Counted from the stretch's first letter, positions 37,238-46,847 are shown. The stretch: 64,000 nucleotides of DNA from Pseudomonas wadenswilerensis (GCF_900497695.1 NZ_UIDD01000006.1:186001-250000); one strand, 5' to 3'. Notes: generated by a model not told the origin, from the sequence alone. Translations and numbers: made by a program.

Positions 37238-37356
37238 TACCTGACTTAGTACTACGGCCATGCTGGGTGAATCTGAGTATCGCCTGATTAAGCGCGCCAA
37301 CCAGCCTGAAGCCGGTGGAGTTTATGGAGCGCTTACTTTCAACTCAAGTGCCAGCC

Positions 37357-37743
37357 TCATACGCTTTTGCCTCGATCGCCTCGGTAGTAGTCTCGGAACA
37401 GGCGGGTGGAACCATCGATCAAGCCGACGGCAATCCCACGCCACCGGAGCTCCATTGCTAGCATTAGAAGGACTTTATGCAGCGAGCTTGCTGCTTTTAC
37501 AGCAAGAGATCTTCGACCCAGATGATGAGCTTCGACCACTATCGCAATCAGCGCTGCCAAAGCATCTAGGCTCTCCCTGCGCTCGAGTTTATCAAGTAGG
37601 GCTTGAGTGGTTGGTTCGTGTCGCGAGCTGTCCCAAAACATGTCGCAGGTGTTACTGAGCAACACTAACTGAGCTTTGTATTTAGCGTCTTGAAATAACC
37701 GTCGAAGTCGATCTTCCGCTTCTTGGTGAAAATCTTCCATCAT
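37357..37743 (-). CDS. Unknown fifth gene of the gin operon
   Basis: 128 aa, ATG 2 nt after the ginD stop, so co-transcribed with ginABCD. Predicted helical: EDFHQEAEDRLRRLFQDAKY, QALLDKLERRESLDALAALI, then a basic end LFRDYYRGDRGKSV. It stops 20 bp before the IS66 right end. Because that IS has no target duplication, the original 3' end may have been lost. I do not recognise the family; linkage suggests a recombination accessory or a first cargo gene. Confidence 0.55.
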   Translation of the reverse strand: MMEDFHQEAEDRLRRLFQDAKYKAQLVLLSNTCDMFWDSSRHEPTTQALLDKLERRESLDALAALIAIVVEAHHLGRRSLAVKAASSLHKVLLMLAMELRWRGIAVGLIDGSTRLFRDYYRGDRGKSV

Positions 37744-37745
37744 TA

Positions 37746-38153
37746 CTATCGGATTTTAATAACATTTCTTCTTTGGAGTTCTTTCTTCAGGTGTTTGATC
37801 TCTTGCTGTAGAGCATGGTTTTCATGTGCTAGTGAAACTATTTTCATCAACGCTATGTTGTAGTCATCTCTAATGTTGTCCAAACGCTCTTGAGCAGCTT
37901 TCTTAAGGCTTTTTTGCTTTTTGACTTCTTGGGCAGACGTTGGCTTTGATTGTGCCTGCTGAACGACGGCGGCAGCTTCGATTTCAGCGATTAGTGACGC
38001 GTTTGAAACGCGGCTATTTTTAATTGAGCCGCGCTTGCGGCCGGCTTCAAGAGCCACCGTATCCTTGTTGATCGCCGAGCCTTTCGGGACAATCTGCGGT
38101 TTATTTTCAATCAGCCGGCACAGTGCCGCACGATAGTTTTCAAGAGCGCTCAT
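37746..38153 (-). CDS. ginD: GinD-like small coiled-coil protein
   Basis: 135 aa, basic N-terminal half (ALEAGRKRGSIKNSRVSNAS, HTH-like) and a long C-terminal coiled coil (LDNIRDDYNIALMKIVSLAH, QQEIKHLKKELQRR). It matches the description of the fourth GInt protein, a small helical factor essential for integration and excision. ATG overlaps the ginC stop by 4 nt. Probably binds DNA as an architectural or directionality factor (inferred). Confidence 0.8.
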   Translation of the reverse strand: MSALENYRAALCRLIENKPQIVPKGSAINKDTVALEAGRKRGSIKNSRVSNASLIAEIEAAAVVQQAQSKPTSAQEVKKQKSLKKAAQERLDNIRDDYNIALMKIVSLAHENHALQQEIKHLKKELQRRNVIKIR

Positions 38154-40156
38154 GCCAACTCCCTGACCTTCCCCAGTAGACCGTACTTTTCCAGTTTTTC
38201 ATATATCGCCCTGATCTCGGATTCAATCTGTTTATGCTGCGGGTTCTCTGGAACGAACAGGGATTGTCCACGCTTCAGGTTGTTCAGTCCACGCTTGATA
38301 TTCTTCAGGCTGCGGTCATCATCGAGAATAGATTTCTCACAATCCAGACAAGCAAAGATACTGGTGAACGAAAGCTTGTCGCACGGTTCTAGACTCGTAC
38401 AGCCACCATTCGGGCCAGGCTTGTAAACCATCTCACCCTTTTCGAACTTCTTTTGTGTGGCTCCCCGATCTGTTGTGATAATGAGCGGCCGACCCTTATC
38501 GCGTGCTGCCTGAATACGACTACCTTCGCCACCCCAAAGCCGGCTCGTGCTGTTGATGACATTTACTTCGTAGTCGATAAACTGGGCTTTGCGGCGCTCG
38601 TACTCCAATTCATCCAACCAAAGCTGCGACTCTTCGGTCTGGAGGAAGTTAACGGCAAAGGCATTCCCCCTGCGATAGTACGAGGCCATAACCTCAGTCA
38701 GTTGCTTAAATTGCAGCCCTAACGAGCCCACGGAAACCATTCCCGAGCGCGCTGAATAAACGGCCAGCGAGCGCCGGCACTGGTGAGTTGCCAGCGGCCA
38801 CGCTTGGCCGACTTTAACGTCAGGATCATTACGCCAATTCCGAAAGCCGTCAAACTGCTCCAACTCACGAATATCTGCTTCCTGAATAACCATATCAGGC
38901 AATCGGGCCATGATAGTATTTAGGCGGTAAGTTGGGCTGCCCCCCGCAATAGCGGCGCCACTAAATACTTGATAGTCACCGGGTCGACCGAGCGTCGGAA
39001 AGAGCGGGTACTGGCTCAAATCAGATTCATCAAACTCGTGTCGCAGTGCTGCGACCTTACCAACATATCGGGCCGCGATGACGCCTTTCTCAACAATGGG
39101 GGTCGTAATCCAAAATGTTTCTGTTTGATTTTCACCGGCGATCTTCGACGTATAACCGCGCAAAATAGTAATATCCACGCCAGCTGCGCATATTTTTGTA
39201 AACGTGTCGGCAGGCAGATGCAGGGCTTCATTATCTCGCATGCCTGAGAACAAATGAATCCAGTATTTTGCGGCTAGTTGAATTTGACCAAGATATCCAA
39301 ATAGTCCACGCCAGTCCTTAACTGAAAATCTCTCAAAAATCGAACCCAACATCGTTTGTGAAACTGCCTTAGCCCAGTGAATAGTGTCTTTGTAACGAGC
39401 GTTGTCATGCATAGACATGCCGAAATGTGGGTTGTCCTTTCTCCGCCGGCAAAACTCAACTATTGCTTTGCCATTGTCATTGAAGGCATCGAGTTCAGCA
39501 TCAAGCGCAGAAATAAGCGCAGCGTAGAGGCGCGACGGAATAAGCTTCGTTTGTTTAGGCTCATCTCTTTGTGTTTTAGGATACTCATCGTATAGGGCTT
39601 GCATACGCTCGATAAGCACATATTCTGCCGGCGCAAGGTTAAACTCCCGGTGCTTTAGTCGCACATCAAAGAGTTCTTTGAACAGCTTCAGTATATCGCG
39701 CATCTGGCCTCGGCCTAGCTCGGCAAAGCTTGGCAGCAGCAATTGATTTAAGTTTGCGTCCTCGAATAGCTCGCTCAGTGACAGGTTGTTATTGAACGCT
39801 AGGCGTGCCAGATTATTAATTGCTGAAATTTTAATGGAGTTGGGCTTGCGTGGTCTGCGATATAAATACATTCGCGCCAGTTGAGTTCGCTTCATTTCCT
39901 CGATAATTAATGTTGCTAGCTGATTATTCGTCGAATCCTCGGTCCACCTAACGAAGTTATAGACGCATCTCCCTTGCGCGTCGTACGGTTTCATATTCCA
40001 CGAGTTATGTTTATAATACGAAGCGACCGATCCATCCGTCGTGCGCGAAATGACAAAGTCGCCTTCAACAGAGAGGTAGTGCGATGGACTGGCGCAGCTA
40101 TCGGGCAACTGATGCTCTTGCCACTGGTTGAGCTGCAGATGGGCAATAAGGCTCAC
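38150..40156 (-). CDS. ginC: GinC-like large tyrosine-recombinase-family protein
   Basis: 668 aa. The catalytic-type C-terminal half has the box I Arg in HLFSGMRDNEALHLP, the box II H-x-x-R in THQCRRSLAVYSA and a possible nucleophile Tyr in EVMASYYRRGNAF. The usual GH before the Tyr is not evident. A Cys cluster (CTSLEPCDKLSFTSIFACLDC) near residue 590 may bind zinc. One of three recombinase-like proteins all needed for GInt movement. ATGA overlaps at both ends of the gene. Confidence 0.83.
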   Translation of the reverse strand: MSLIAHLQLNQWQEHQLPDSCASPSHYLSVEGDFVISRTTDGSVASYYKHNSWNMKPYDAQGRCVYNFVRWTEDSTNNQLATLIIEEMKRTQLARMYLYRRPRKPNSIKISAINNLARLAFNNNLSLSELFEDANLNQLLLPSFAELGRGQMRDILKLFKELFDVRLKHREFNLAPAEYVLIERMQALYDEYPKTQRDEPKQTKLIPSRLYAALISALDAELDAFNDNGKAIVEFCRRRKDNPHFGMSMHDNARYKDTIHWAKAVSQTMLGSIFERFSVKDWRGLFGYLGQIQLAAKYWIHLFSGMRDNEALHLPADTFTKICAAGVDITILRGYTSKIAGENQTETFWITTPIVEKGVIAARYVGKVAALRHEFDESDLSQYPLFPTLGRPGDYQVFSGAAIAGGSPTYRLNTIMARLPDMVIQEADIRELEQFDGFRNWRNDPDVKVGQAWPLATHQCRRSLAVYSARSGMVSVGSLGLQFKQLTEVMASYYRRGNAFAVNFLQTEESQLWLDELEYERRKAQFIDYEVNVINSTSRLWGGEGSRIQAARDKGRPLIITTDRGATQKKFEKGEMVYKPGPNGGCTSLEPCDKLSFTSIFACLDCEKSILDDDRSLKNIKRGLNNLKRGQSLFVPENPQHKQIESEIRAIYEKLEKYGLLGKVRELA

Positions 40157-42109
40157 GATACCGCTCCAAGCGTAACGAATGTATCGAAGTGAATAGCCCA
40201 GAAATCATCAAGCTCACCGCATTCGACCTCAATTCGCACCCGGTTAATAGTTTCCGCGCTGCCGGGGTCGGCGTCTCGTATGGCTGATAGCACTTCGTCA
40301 ATACGATGGACCGTCGGGCTGAATTTGTTTTGCCAATGGTCAATCGGCTGTTTTGCTTTTGTCGCATGAATTAGATAGCGTAACGAGAGCAAGCGACGAA
40401 TATCCTCTTCATCGGCGTGAACGGCGTAGTGCGCGCAAAACAGGCAGGTTTCTGGGTCACGGCAAGCGGGTGCAGGGGCCAGTGCAGTAAACCCCTGTGC
40501 ACGCTCAGGCTCCGCTTCAGGCGTTTTTTCACACAACCCTGTACCAGTGGTGGCCTCCAGCCTCCTTTCTTCGATAATACGCACTGGAATTCGCTCTTTA
40601 GAGCGCGTGCGATCAATCGCCGCCTGGTGCATCAACTCAAAGAAGCCGGCCATTTCCGCTGCGAAGTCTTCCAGTGCTGGTCGGCTATACGATTGGCGAA
40701 CCGTATCTTCGGTATTGCCCAGCTTTTCGGCGGTCAACGCCATGTCGCCGCCACTGAGCTTCACATATTGATAACTGACGTTTTTCCGCCACTGCGTTGG
40801 AGTTACCCAAGCCGTCTTGGGTAACGCTTTAGCGAAGTATGTCTTCAAGCGAGCAATCTGCTGGCTGCCCACTGACGACTTCCCATATTCCTGTGAGTAA
40901 ATCGGAAACACCAGTGCACTATCGCTGCCATTCAAAACCCACTTGCGCAACTCAAGATATTTCTTGAATACGGGTGTGAACCTTACGCCGAACTCTGGGT
41001 TAACGGTTTTTCCGCCCGCCCGCGCCTTGGTTCCTGAGAAGCGCTTACCCTGTGTGCTGGGTATGAATTTAAGCGTATCGACTTCAAGATTTTGAGCGAC
41101 ACTAAGATTGCAGCCCGTAGCGGCGATGAATGCCAGCATGCCCGCTACCACAGCCTGAGCACCGATCCATTGCCTCAGAGCAGATCGCAAGTCCTTGTCG
41201 TTTTTTTTAAGACGTTTTCTTGTGTTGTCGTAAATGGCTCTTTCGATTTCCAACGCAGCACTATCACCCACCAGGCCGAAGTGTGCCTTTACCTTACCCC
41301 AGTCAGGGAATTCCGGCGACTGAATCAGCATGGACGAAAGTTTAAAGTTTGCGGCTTTGCACTTCTCGCTAAAAATTAGCTTTGAGTACTGATAACATGA
41401 CTCACCGTTGGGTGAAACGAAATGCAGCGGAAGCGAACCGCCCCCCAATCAGGATGCGATATGCTTCATCAATGTAATAAATAAGTGCGGCAAATGTTCG
41501 TGCTTGGATATCGGTATTCGGGAAATTCAGGTTTACGTGGTTCGCGTTATTGATTTTATGAGGAATATATGTGGCGACGCTTCTGGCTTCGGCTTCACTG
41601 AGGCCAGTTGCGCACATTACCGCTATTCGCGCGGCAGCTTGATAGCCGCATGCAGTGCTTTGTTTAATTCGCTGGCCACGGATGCCCGAGCTACTCAAGC
41701 GATGCAGCAAATATCGGGTGTATTCGCTATAGGCTTGTTTAAGGGCCGGCATGTCATCAAAAGCGTAGGGCTGCTTTTGAGCGTCAATCCAACTAATAAA
41801 AGCGTTTATATTCCTAAACGCTTGAATTGCAGACGACGCGCTGCGTTTTTCTCTTAAGATCTCGACTAGTGTCTGCACGAAAGGATTTCTTGCTTTGTCG
41901 AGCGAGGACAGATCGACCGGACAGCCAACATTATGAGGGTCTGACTTACCCCGGCGCCTATAGCACAGCGACCCTACATCTAGGTATCGTTTGCCCACAT
42001 TGCTCGGATTATCAATCATCAGTACCGCGAGTTGCGGTTGGATGATCAAAAAATTTTCGTCCTTTGCGTCGATAATCACGATCTGTCGCTGAGTAAAATC
42101 ATTTTTCAT
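40153..42109 (-). pseudogene. ginB: GinB-like recombinase gene, frameshifted at G6
   Basis: Two frames: 42109-41402 (from MKNDFTQRQIVIIDAKDENF to the stop after ILIGGRFASAAFRFTQR) and 41448-40153 (GGGSLPLHFVSPNGESCYQY onward). They join if one G is removed from the six-G run (C6 at 41441-41446 on the plus strand), giving LIGGGSLPLHF and a product of about 651 aa. The C-terminal half has tyrosine-recombinase form, but box I Arg is Asn (ATGCNLSVAQNLE) and GH is GN (EKLGNTEDTVRQSY). A zinc-like CRDPETCLFCAHY motif lies near the end. Either a true inactivation or a base-calling error. Confidence 0.82.
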
Positions 42110-43569
42110 GCAAGTCTGTCCACATTGGCTGATGTGTTTACATGCTCGAATAGCTTTCTTTCAAACTCATGCTGAACACTATTCTTCCATTTTAGGCGCG
42201 ACTTGTACTGTAAGTACTGCATGGTCGTTTTTATATTTGCATGCCCCATGCGCTGCCGAACATACTCCAATGCGGCAGTAATTTGTTGCTCGCCTAAGTG
42301 GCGCAACTGGCTTTCGAGTAGGTTCATGCCGAAGGTTGCACGCAGGTCATGGAACGTAAAATCTTGAAAATCTTGAATTTCCCTTCGAGTGCGCGGTACG
42401 AGCATCTCTCTGATGTGCTTGCGCAGAGAGCCACCATCCTGAATTGCAACGCCTTCGGCTCGGGTAACAAGCCTGGCATACTCATTTACGTTTTCATTGC
42501 GGCGATCAAACAGCTCCTGCTTGCTCGTGTAGTAGGGAACACCGTTATTGCTCAGAAACACATAGTTATCGGCGGACTCACGGTAAAAAGACCGCGCACG
42601 GCGCTTTTTAGCCTCTTTACTGTTGACATAAATTCGCAGGTCTTGGACAAGCCACCCGGGAACAAGCAGCGTCATGCACTTGCCACGCTTCGTATCAACT
42701 TGTGTGCCGGCACCTATGGGAAGTCGCAGGTAGCCGTTGCTGTCTAGTACGCCATCTAGATGCTTAAGCCTGAGAGTCCCAATCGTCTGAACTCGCGCGC
42801 CTGTGAATAGGGATAAATAGAACATCAGTTGATATTCGCGTGGTGACTCAAGAAGCACTTTCAAAATACTTGATTGCTCATCAAGAGTAAGAGGGCGCAG
42901 ATCACCACCGTCATTGATGTATTCGGCCTGTCGCTGATTTTTCGGATTTTGAATGGCAAGATTATGCGAATTGATCCTCAGGTTTTTCGGGATGCCATAT
43001 GCTGTGGTGACGCTGACATATTTCTTGATCTCGGTAAATGCGACGTTCTCTATATGAGCATCATCGACGAGATACCAATGCACTATCCCTCGATAAAAAT
43101 TGACCACGGCATTGATTCGGGCGCTGGCTGTGCTTGCAGAAAGCTGGCCGCTCGATACAAAATCAATCAAACGCTGACGGTAGCGGTAGGTGACTTTTAG
43201 ACGGTCATTTGTAGGAAAATAGAGATAATCGAGGCCTTCTTCTTCGACAAAACGCAGGAAGTCGAGCAGATGATCTGCAATCCCCCGGAATGTCCTTGAC
43301 TCGTAGCCTACCTCACGCTGGAGCTTCGCGGTCAGGTACAGGTTCCCGATGGTCCAGGGCTCGCCGTCGCTTTGAATTAGTACTGGAAAGTTTGGAAAGT
43401 ATCTAGGTTCTATCGGATTGAATTCATGACTAGGGAGACTCTCAGAGTTCCCGTCTTGATCATTTTCGAGGAATTTTAGGCTGAGCAGGCGGAACTCAGG
43501 AATGAGGATTCGCCGCGCTTTGGAGTCATAGCGTCCTTGGCCTGTTTTGCTCCTGACCCGATATCGCAT
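42106..43569 (-). CDS. ginA: GinA-like tyrosine recombinase (complete catalytic set)
   Basis: 487 aa. SAM-like N-terminal region (about 75-190), then the catalytic domain with Arg in LFTGARVQTIGTLRLKHL, H-x-x-R in FHDLRATFGMNLL, GH in RMGHANIKTTMQYLQY and the nucleophile Tyr near its end. It is the only one of the three Gin proteins with the full R-H-R-H-Y set and so probably cuts DNA. First gene of the operon, 84 bp from the right junction. ATG at 43569; the stop overlaps ginB. Confidence 0.88.
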   Translation of the reverse strand: MRYRVRSKTGQGRYDSKARRILIPEFRLLSLKFLENDQDGNSESLPSHEFNPIEPRYFPNFPVLIQSDGEPWTIGNLYLTAKLQREVGYESRTFRGIADHLLDFLRFVEEEGLDYLYFPTNDRLKVTYRYRQRLIDFVSSGQLSASTASARINAVVNFYRGIVHWYLVDDAHIENVAFTEIKKYVSVTTAYGIPKNLRINSHNLAIQNPKNQRQAEYINDGGDLRPLTLDEQSSILKVLLESPREYQLMFYLSLFTGARVQTIGTLRLKHLDGVLDSNGYLRLPIGAGTQVDTKRGKCMTLLVPGWLVQDLRIYVNSKEAKKRRARSFYRESADNYVFLSNNGVPYYTSKQELFDRRNENVNEYARLVTRAEGVAIQDGGSLRKHIREMLVPRTRREIQDFQDFTFHDLRATFGMNLLESQLRHLGEQQITAALEYVRQRMGHANIKTTMQYLQYKSRLKWKNSVQHEFERKLFEHVNTSANVDRLA

Positions 43570-43598
43570 TCTTCCCGTCCGCTCACAAAACTCCTATT

Positions 43599-43608
43599 TG
43601 TCCATATG
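43599..43608. repeat. Inverted TATGGAC motif at the island's right end
   Basis: TGTCCATATG, inverted relative to the three forward copies near the left end. It lies 45 bp from the right junction and just upstream of ginA, so it may serve both as recombinase arm site and as operator for the gin operon. Confidence 0.5.
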
Positions 43609-43639
43609 CTAATGAGTGCGGATTAAGATGTCTATTCTC

Positions 43640-43672
43640 GTTAGTTCGGATTATCGTCGAAGATCATCAGGC
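43640..43672. other. Right attachment junction (attR) of the island
   Basis: Island sequence GTTAGTTCGGATTA joins chromosomal TCGTCGAAGATCATCAG at 43654. In the minus direction the phosphatase N-terminal half reads LPSLMIFDD and then stops within island DNA (NPN-stop). Confidence 0.75.
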
Positions 43673-44609
43673 TCGGCAAGTGTGCCAACACCCGGGCAAC
43701 CCCGCCAAGGCCGCTGGTAAAGCCGTTGATCAGCTGTTGTTCCTGGCGATAGCGCGCCTGGCGCTCGGTGCTGAGGCCGGGCGGCATCTGCGGCTCGATC
43801 AGGCCCCAGGGCACCGGTGACCAGACCAGCAGGTACATGGCCATGACTTCGGCGAAGGTCACCAGGTGGTTGTCGGCGTTGCTGCTGGTGAAAATCGGCT
43901 TGCGCGTGCCGCCGAAAAATCGCTCGCGCAGGGTTTCGTTGCTCTCCAGTGCGGGCAACAGGTCGGCGCGGTGGTAATAGCTGGCCGGATGCTGGTAAAG
44001 CGCAGCGCTGTTGTCCACCACCGCCCCTTGCAGGTGCTCGCCAAACAGCCCCAGGCGCTCGATCAGCGCATGAATGGCCCGCAGCATGGGGCCGGCGACA
44101 TCGTCGGCATACACCTGGTCGCCGCTCATCATCAGCAGGGCAGGGCGCTGCAATGGCGCGGGGTTTTCCAGCAACAGGCGGTCGGCGCACAGCAGGCCGT
44201 CTGCTGCCGGGTGATGGGGTTTACGGCATGAGCCGTGGAGCAATTGCTCCAGCTGCGAACACAACACGAAGTTCGGCCGTTGCGCACCCGGATATAGCAG
44301 GTGCGGGGCGTACTGGGCGATGCCTTGGGTGTTGAGGATCAGGTCGTAGTCGATCTGCTCATCGCGCGGCAGCGGGTTGTCGAGGGTGATGTCGAGCAGA
44401 TGGACAAAAGCGTGGCGACCGATCGGCATAACCGTGCAGTTGATATCGGCGCTAACGCCTGCGCAGCTCAGTTGCAGCTCGGCTTGCAGGGGCTCGGAGG
44501 CTACCAGCCAGAACACGATTCGCGTGGGTTCGAGGCGGCGCAGCAACGGGCCGGCCAGTACCAAGGGCAAAGAAGATGCATCGGTTATCGACAACGGAGA
44601 AGGCACCAC
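43654..44609 (-). pseudogene. PhoD-like metallophosphatase, N-terminal half, split by the island
   Basis: About 318 residues from GTG 44609: an N-terminal Ig-like domain, then the metallophosphatase start PALLMMSGDQVYADDVAG (first metal ligands) and TSSNADNHLVTFAEVMA, ending LPSLMIFDD at the junction. The open frame ends a few codons later at 43641 inside the island. The missing C-terminal half lies at 854-1823. No other full-length copy is in the window, so the activity is probably lost. Confidence 0.9.
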
Positions 44610-44651
44610 AAGATTGGGAGGTCAGGTTGATCTGGGGCTGCTGTGCAGCCC

Positions 44652-44720
44652 ATCGCTGGCAAGCCAGCTCCCACAGGTACTGCATTCATCGGACCTTGTG
44701 GGAGCTGGCTTGCCAGCGAT
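44652..44720. repeat. REP pair (Pseudomonas putida type)
   Basis: ATCGCTGGCAAGCCAGCTCC(CACA) at 44652-44675 and its perfect reverse complement at 44697-44720, a 24-bp inverted pair between the phosphatase gene and tal. This form is typical of P. putida-group REP palindromes. Confidence 0.9.
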
Positions 44721-44784
44721 TGCAGGCGACGCGAACTGATTGATGCTCCGCGCAATCTACCTCACTGGCAAACCCAGATTTGTA

Positions 44785-45711
44785 TCAGGCCTTTGCCGCC
44801 AACAACGCCTCAAGCTTCTCCTGATCCCGGGCAAACTGGCGAATCCCCTCGGCCAGCTTCTCGGTGGCCATGGCATCTTCGTTCGACGCCCAGCGGAACT
44901 GGCTTTCGCTAAGCACCTGGCGCGCCTCGCCGTTTTTGCCTGGCTTCAAGATGCGCGGCAACTCGCCCTGATCATCGCTCAACTGCTGCAGCAACTCGGG
45001 GCTGATGGTCAGCCGGTCACAGCCGGCCAGTTGTTCGATCTGGCCGATATTGCGGAAGCTCGCGCCCATGACCACGGTCTTGTAGTCATGGGTCTTGTAG
45101 TAGTCGTAAATGCGCGTTACCGACTGCACGCCCGGGTCTTCGGCGCCGACGTAGTCCTTGCCGGTGGACTTCTTGTACCAGTCGTAGATGCGCCCCACGA
45201 ACGGCGAAATCAAAAACACCCCGGCGTCGGCGCAGGCCTGGGCCTGGGCGAAGGAGAACAGCAGGGTCAGGTTGGTCTGGATGCCTTCTTTTTCCAGCAC
45301 CTCGGCGGCGCGGATGCCTTCCCAGGTCGAGGCCAGCTTGATCAGCACCCGGTCACGGCCGATACCGGCCTGGTCGTACAGCGCGATCAACTGCCGGGCC
45401 TTGGCCAGCAGCGCCGGTTGGTCGAAGGACAGGCGGGCGTCGACCTCGGTGGAGATACGCCCCGGAATCACCTTGAGAATGCCGGCGCCAACGGCTACGG
45501 CAAAGGCGTCACAGGCAACGCCGACATCGCCCTTGCTGTGCTCGACCGATTGCTTGAGCAGCTCGGCATAACCGGGCATGGCCGCAGCCTTGAGCAGCAG
45601 GGAAGGGTTGGTGGTGGCATCGACCGGTTTCAGGCGGCTGATGGCGTCGATATCACCGGTGTCGGCAACCACAGTGGTGAACTGCTTGAGTTGTTCCAGC
45701 TTGGAAGTCAT
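44785..45711 (-). CDS. tal: Transaldolase
   Basis: 308 aa from ATG 45711 ([20 protein letters not shown]); the upstream frame to 45744 is not conserved-looking. Class I transaldolase core: [15 protein letters not shown], the Schiff-base Lys in [39 protein letters not shown] and [14 protein letters not shown]. It interconverts sedoheptulose-7-P and glyceraldehyde-3-P with erythrose-4-P and fructose-6-P. Full length of the TalB type. Monocistronic. Confidence 0.97.
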   Translation of the reverse strand: MTSKLEQLKQFTTVVADTGDIDAISRLKPVDATTNPSLLLKAAAMPGYAELLKQSVEHSKGDVGVACDAFAVAVGAGILKVIPGRISTEVDARLSFDQPALLAKARQLIALYDQAGIGRDRVLIKLASTWEGIRAAEVLEKEGIQTNLTLLFSFAQAQACADAGVFLISPFVGRIYDWYKKSTGKDYVGAEDPGVQSVTRIYDYYKTHDYKTVVMGASFRNIGQIEQLAGCDRLTISPELLQQLSDDQGELPRILKPGKNGEARQVLSESQFRWASNEDAMATEKLAEGIRQFARDQEKLEALLAAKA

Positions 45712-45836
45712 GGGCGTGCTCTGTCCTGTGCAATGGATCGACATTACCCGAGCGCTGCCAGCCGCTCAAGGGCTGGCTGGCAGGCGGGGCGAAGGGGATA
45801 AGCCTTCGAGTGCCGAACGGGCCACAGGTTCCAGAA

Positions 45837-46847
45837 CTAACGCCCCTGCAGCAGCTCGCCGGCCTGGTCGAGCAGGGCCAGCGGGTCCTTGCTCTTGTGG
45901 ATATCCACCGACAGCAACTGGCGGAACTTGCGCGCCCCCGGGAAGCCCTGGCCAAGGCCGAGAATATGGCGGGTGATGTGGTGCATGGCGCCGCCGGATG
46001 CCAGGTGCGCGGCAATGTAAGGACGCAATTTGGCCAGCGCCTCACTGCGGCTGATCACCGGCGCCGTGCTACCGAACAACAGCTGGTCGACCTCGGCCAG
46101 CAGGTACGGGTTGTGATAAGCCTCGCGGCCGAGCATCACCCCGTCGAAAATCTTCAAGTGCTCCTGGCATTCGGCCAGGGTCTTGATCCCGCCGTTGAGC
46201 ACCAGTTCCAGGTCCGGGAAGTCGGCCTTCAACTGCGCGGCGACGTCATAACGCAGCGGTGGAATCTCGCGGTTCTCCTTCGGCGACAGGCCCTCGAGAA
46301 TCGCGATCCGCGCATGCACGGTAAAACTGCGGCAACCGGCGTCGCGCACCTGGCCGACGAAATCGCACAGCTCGGCGTAGCTGTCGCGGCCATTGATACC
46401 GATGCGGTGCTTGACCGTTACCGGGATCTGCACCGCATCCTGCATCGCCTTCACGCAATCGCCGACCAGCGCCGGATGGCCCATCAGGCAGGCGCCGATC
46501 ATATTGTTCTGCACCCGATCGCTTGGGCAGCCGACATTGAGGTTGACCTCGTCATAGCCTGCGGCCTCGGCCAGCTTGGCGCACGCGGCCAGGTCAGCCG
46601 GCACGCTGCCGCCCAACTGCAGGGCCAACGGATGCTCGGCCTCGTCATGGCGCAGGAACCGCTCGGCATCGCCGTGCAGCAAGGCACCGGTGGTGACCAT
46701 TTCGGTGTAGAGCAGGGCGTTGCTGGAGAGCAGGCGCAGGAAGAACCGGCAGTGGCGGTCGGTCCAATCCATCATAGGTGCAACGCTGAAGCGGCGAGAC
46801 GGCTCAGGGCGTGGGTTTACTGGGGTTGAGGCGGATTCTAGGGGCAT
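45837..46847 (-). CDS. dusA: tRNA-dihydrouridine(20/20a) synthase DusA
   Basis: 336 aa. FMN-binding TIM barrel opening FSVAPMMDWTDRHCRFFLRL, then NVGCPSDRVQNNMIGACLM (catalytic Cys in the NxGCP motif), TVKHRIGI, FTVHARIAILEGLSPKENRE and LNGGIKTL. DusA reduces U20/U20a in tRNA D-loops with NADPH. The 5' end of DusA substrates and this gene are known insertion spots for islands, but here it is intact. Confidence 0.97.
   Translation of the reverse strand: MPLESASTPVNPRPEPSRRFSVAPMMDWTDRHCRFFLRLLSSNALLYTEMVTTGALLHGDAERFLRHDEAEHPLALQLGGSVPADLAACAKLAEAAGYDEVNLNVGCPSDRVQNNMIGACLMGHPALVGDCVKAMQDAVQIPVTVKHRIGINGRDSYAELCDFVGQVRDAGCRSFTVHARIAILEGLSPKENREIPPLRYDVAAQLKADFPDLELVLNGGIKTLAECQEHLKIFDGVMLGREAYHNPYLLAEVDQLLFGSTAPVISRSEALAKLRPYIAAHLASGGAMHHITRHILGLGQGFPGARKFRQLLSVDIHKSKDPLALLDQAGELLQGR

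Larger units (their letters stand above)
34911..37336 (+). mobile_element. Complete IS66-family element, 2426 bp
   Basis: Ends are imperfect inverted repeats: left GTAACCGCTCCATTAACCCC, right (reverse) GTAAGCGCTCCATAAACTCC. It carries tnpB, tnpC and a DUF6429 gene; no tnpA precedes tnpB. The flanking 8-mers (AGAACAGC and TTTCAACT) do not match, so there is no target duplication. One flank was therefore lost or exchanged by recombination, probably with another copy. Confidence 0.92.

Noticed and set aside
15834..37336. Composite IS66 transposon carrying the fimbrial module
   Set aside because: The left copy lacks its outer end and tnpB, and there is no target duplication, so joint transposition is unlikely; homologous recombination remains possible.
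44740..46829. Long plus-strand open frames opposite tal and dusA
   Set aside because: Third-position GC effect; the minus strand encodes canonical transaldolase and DusA.
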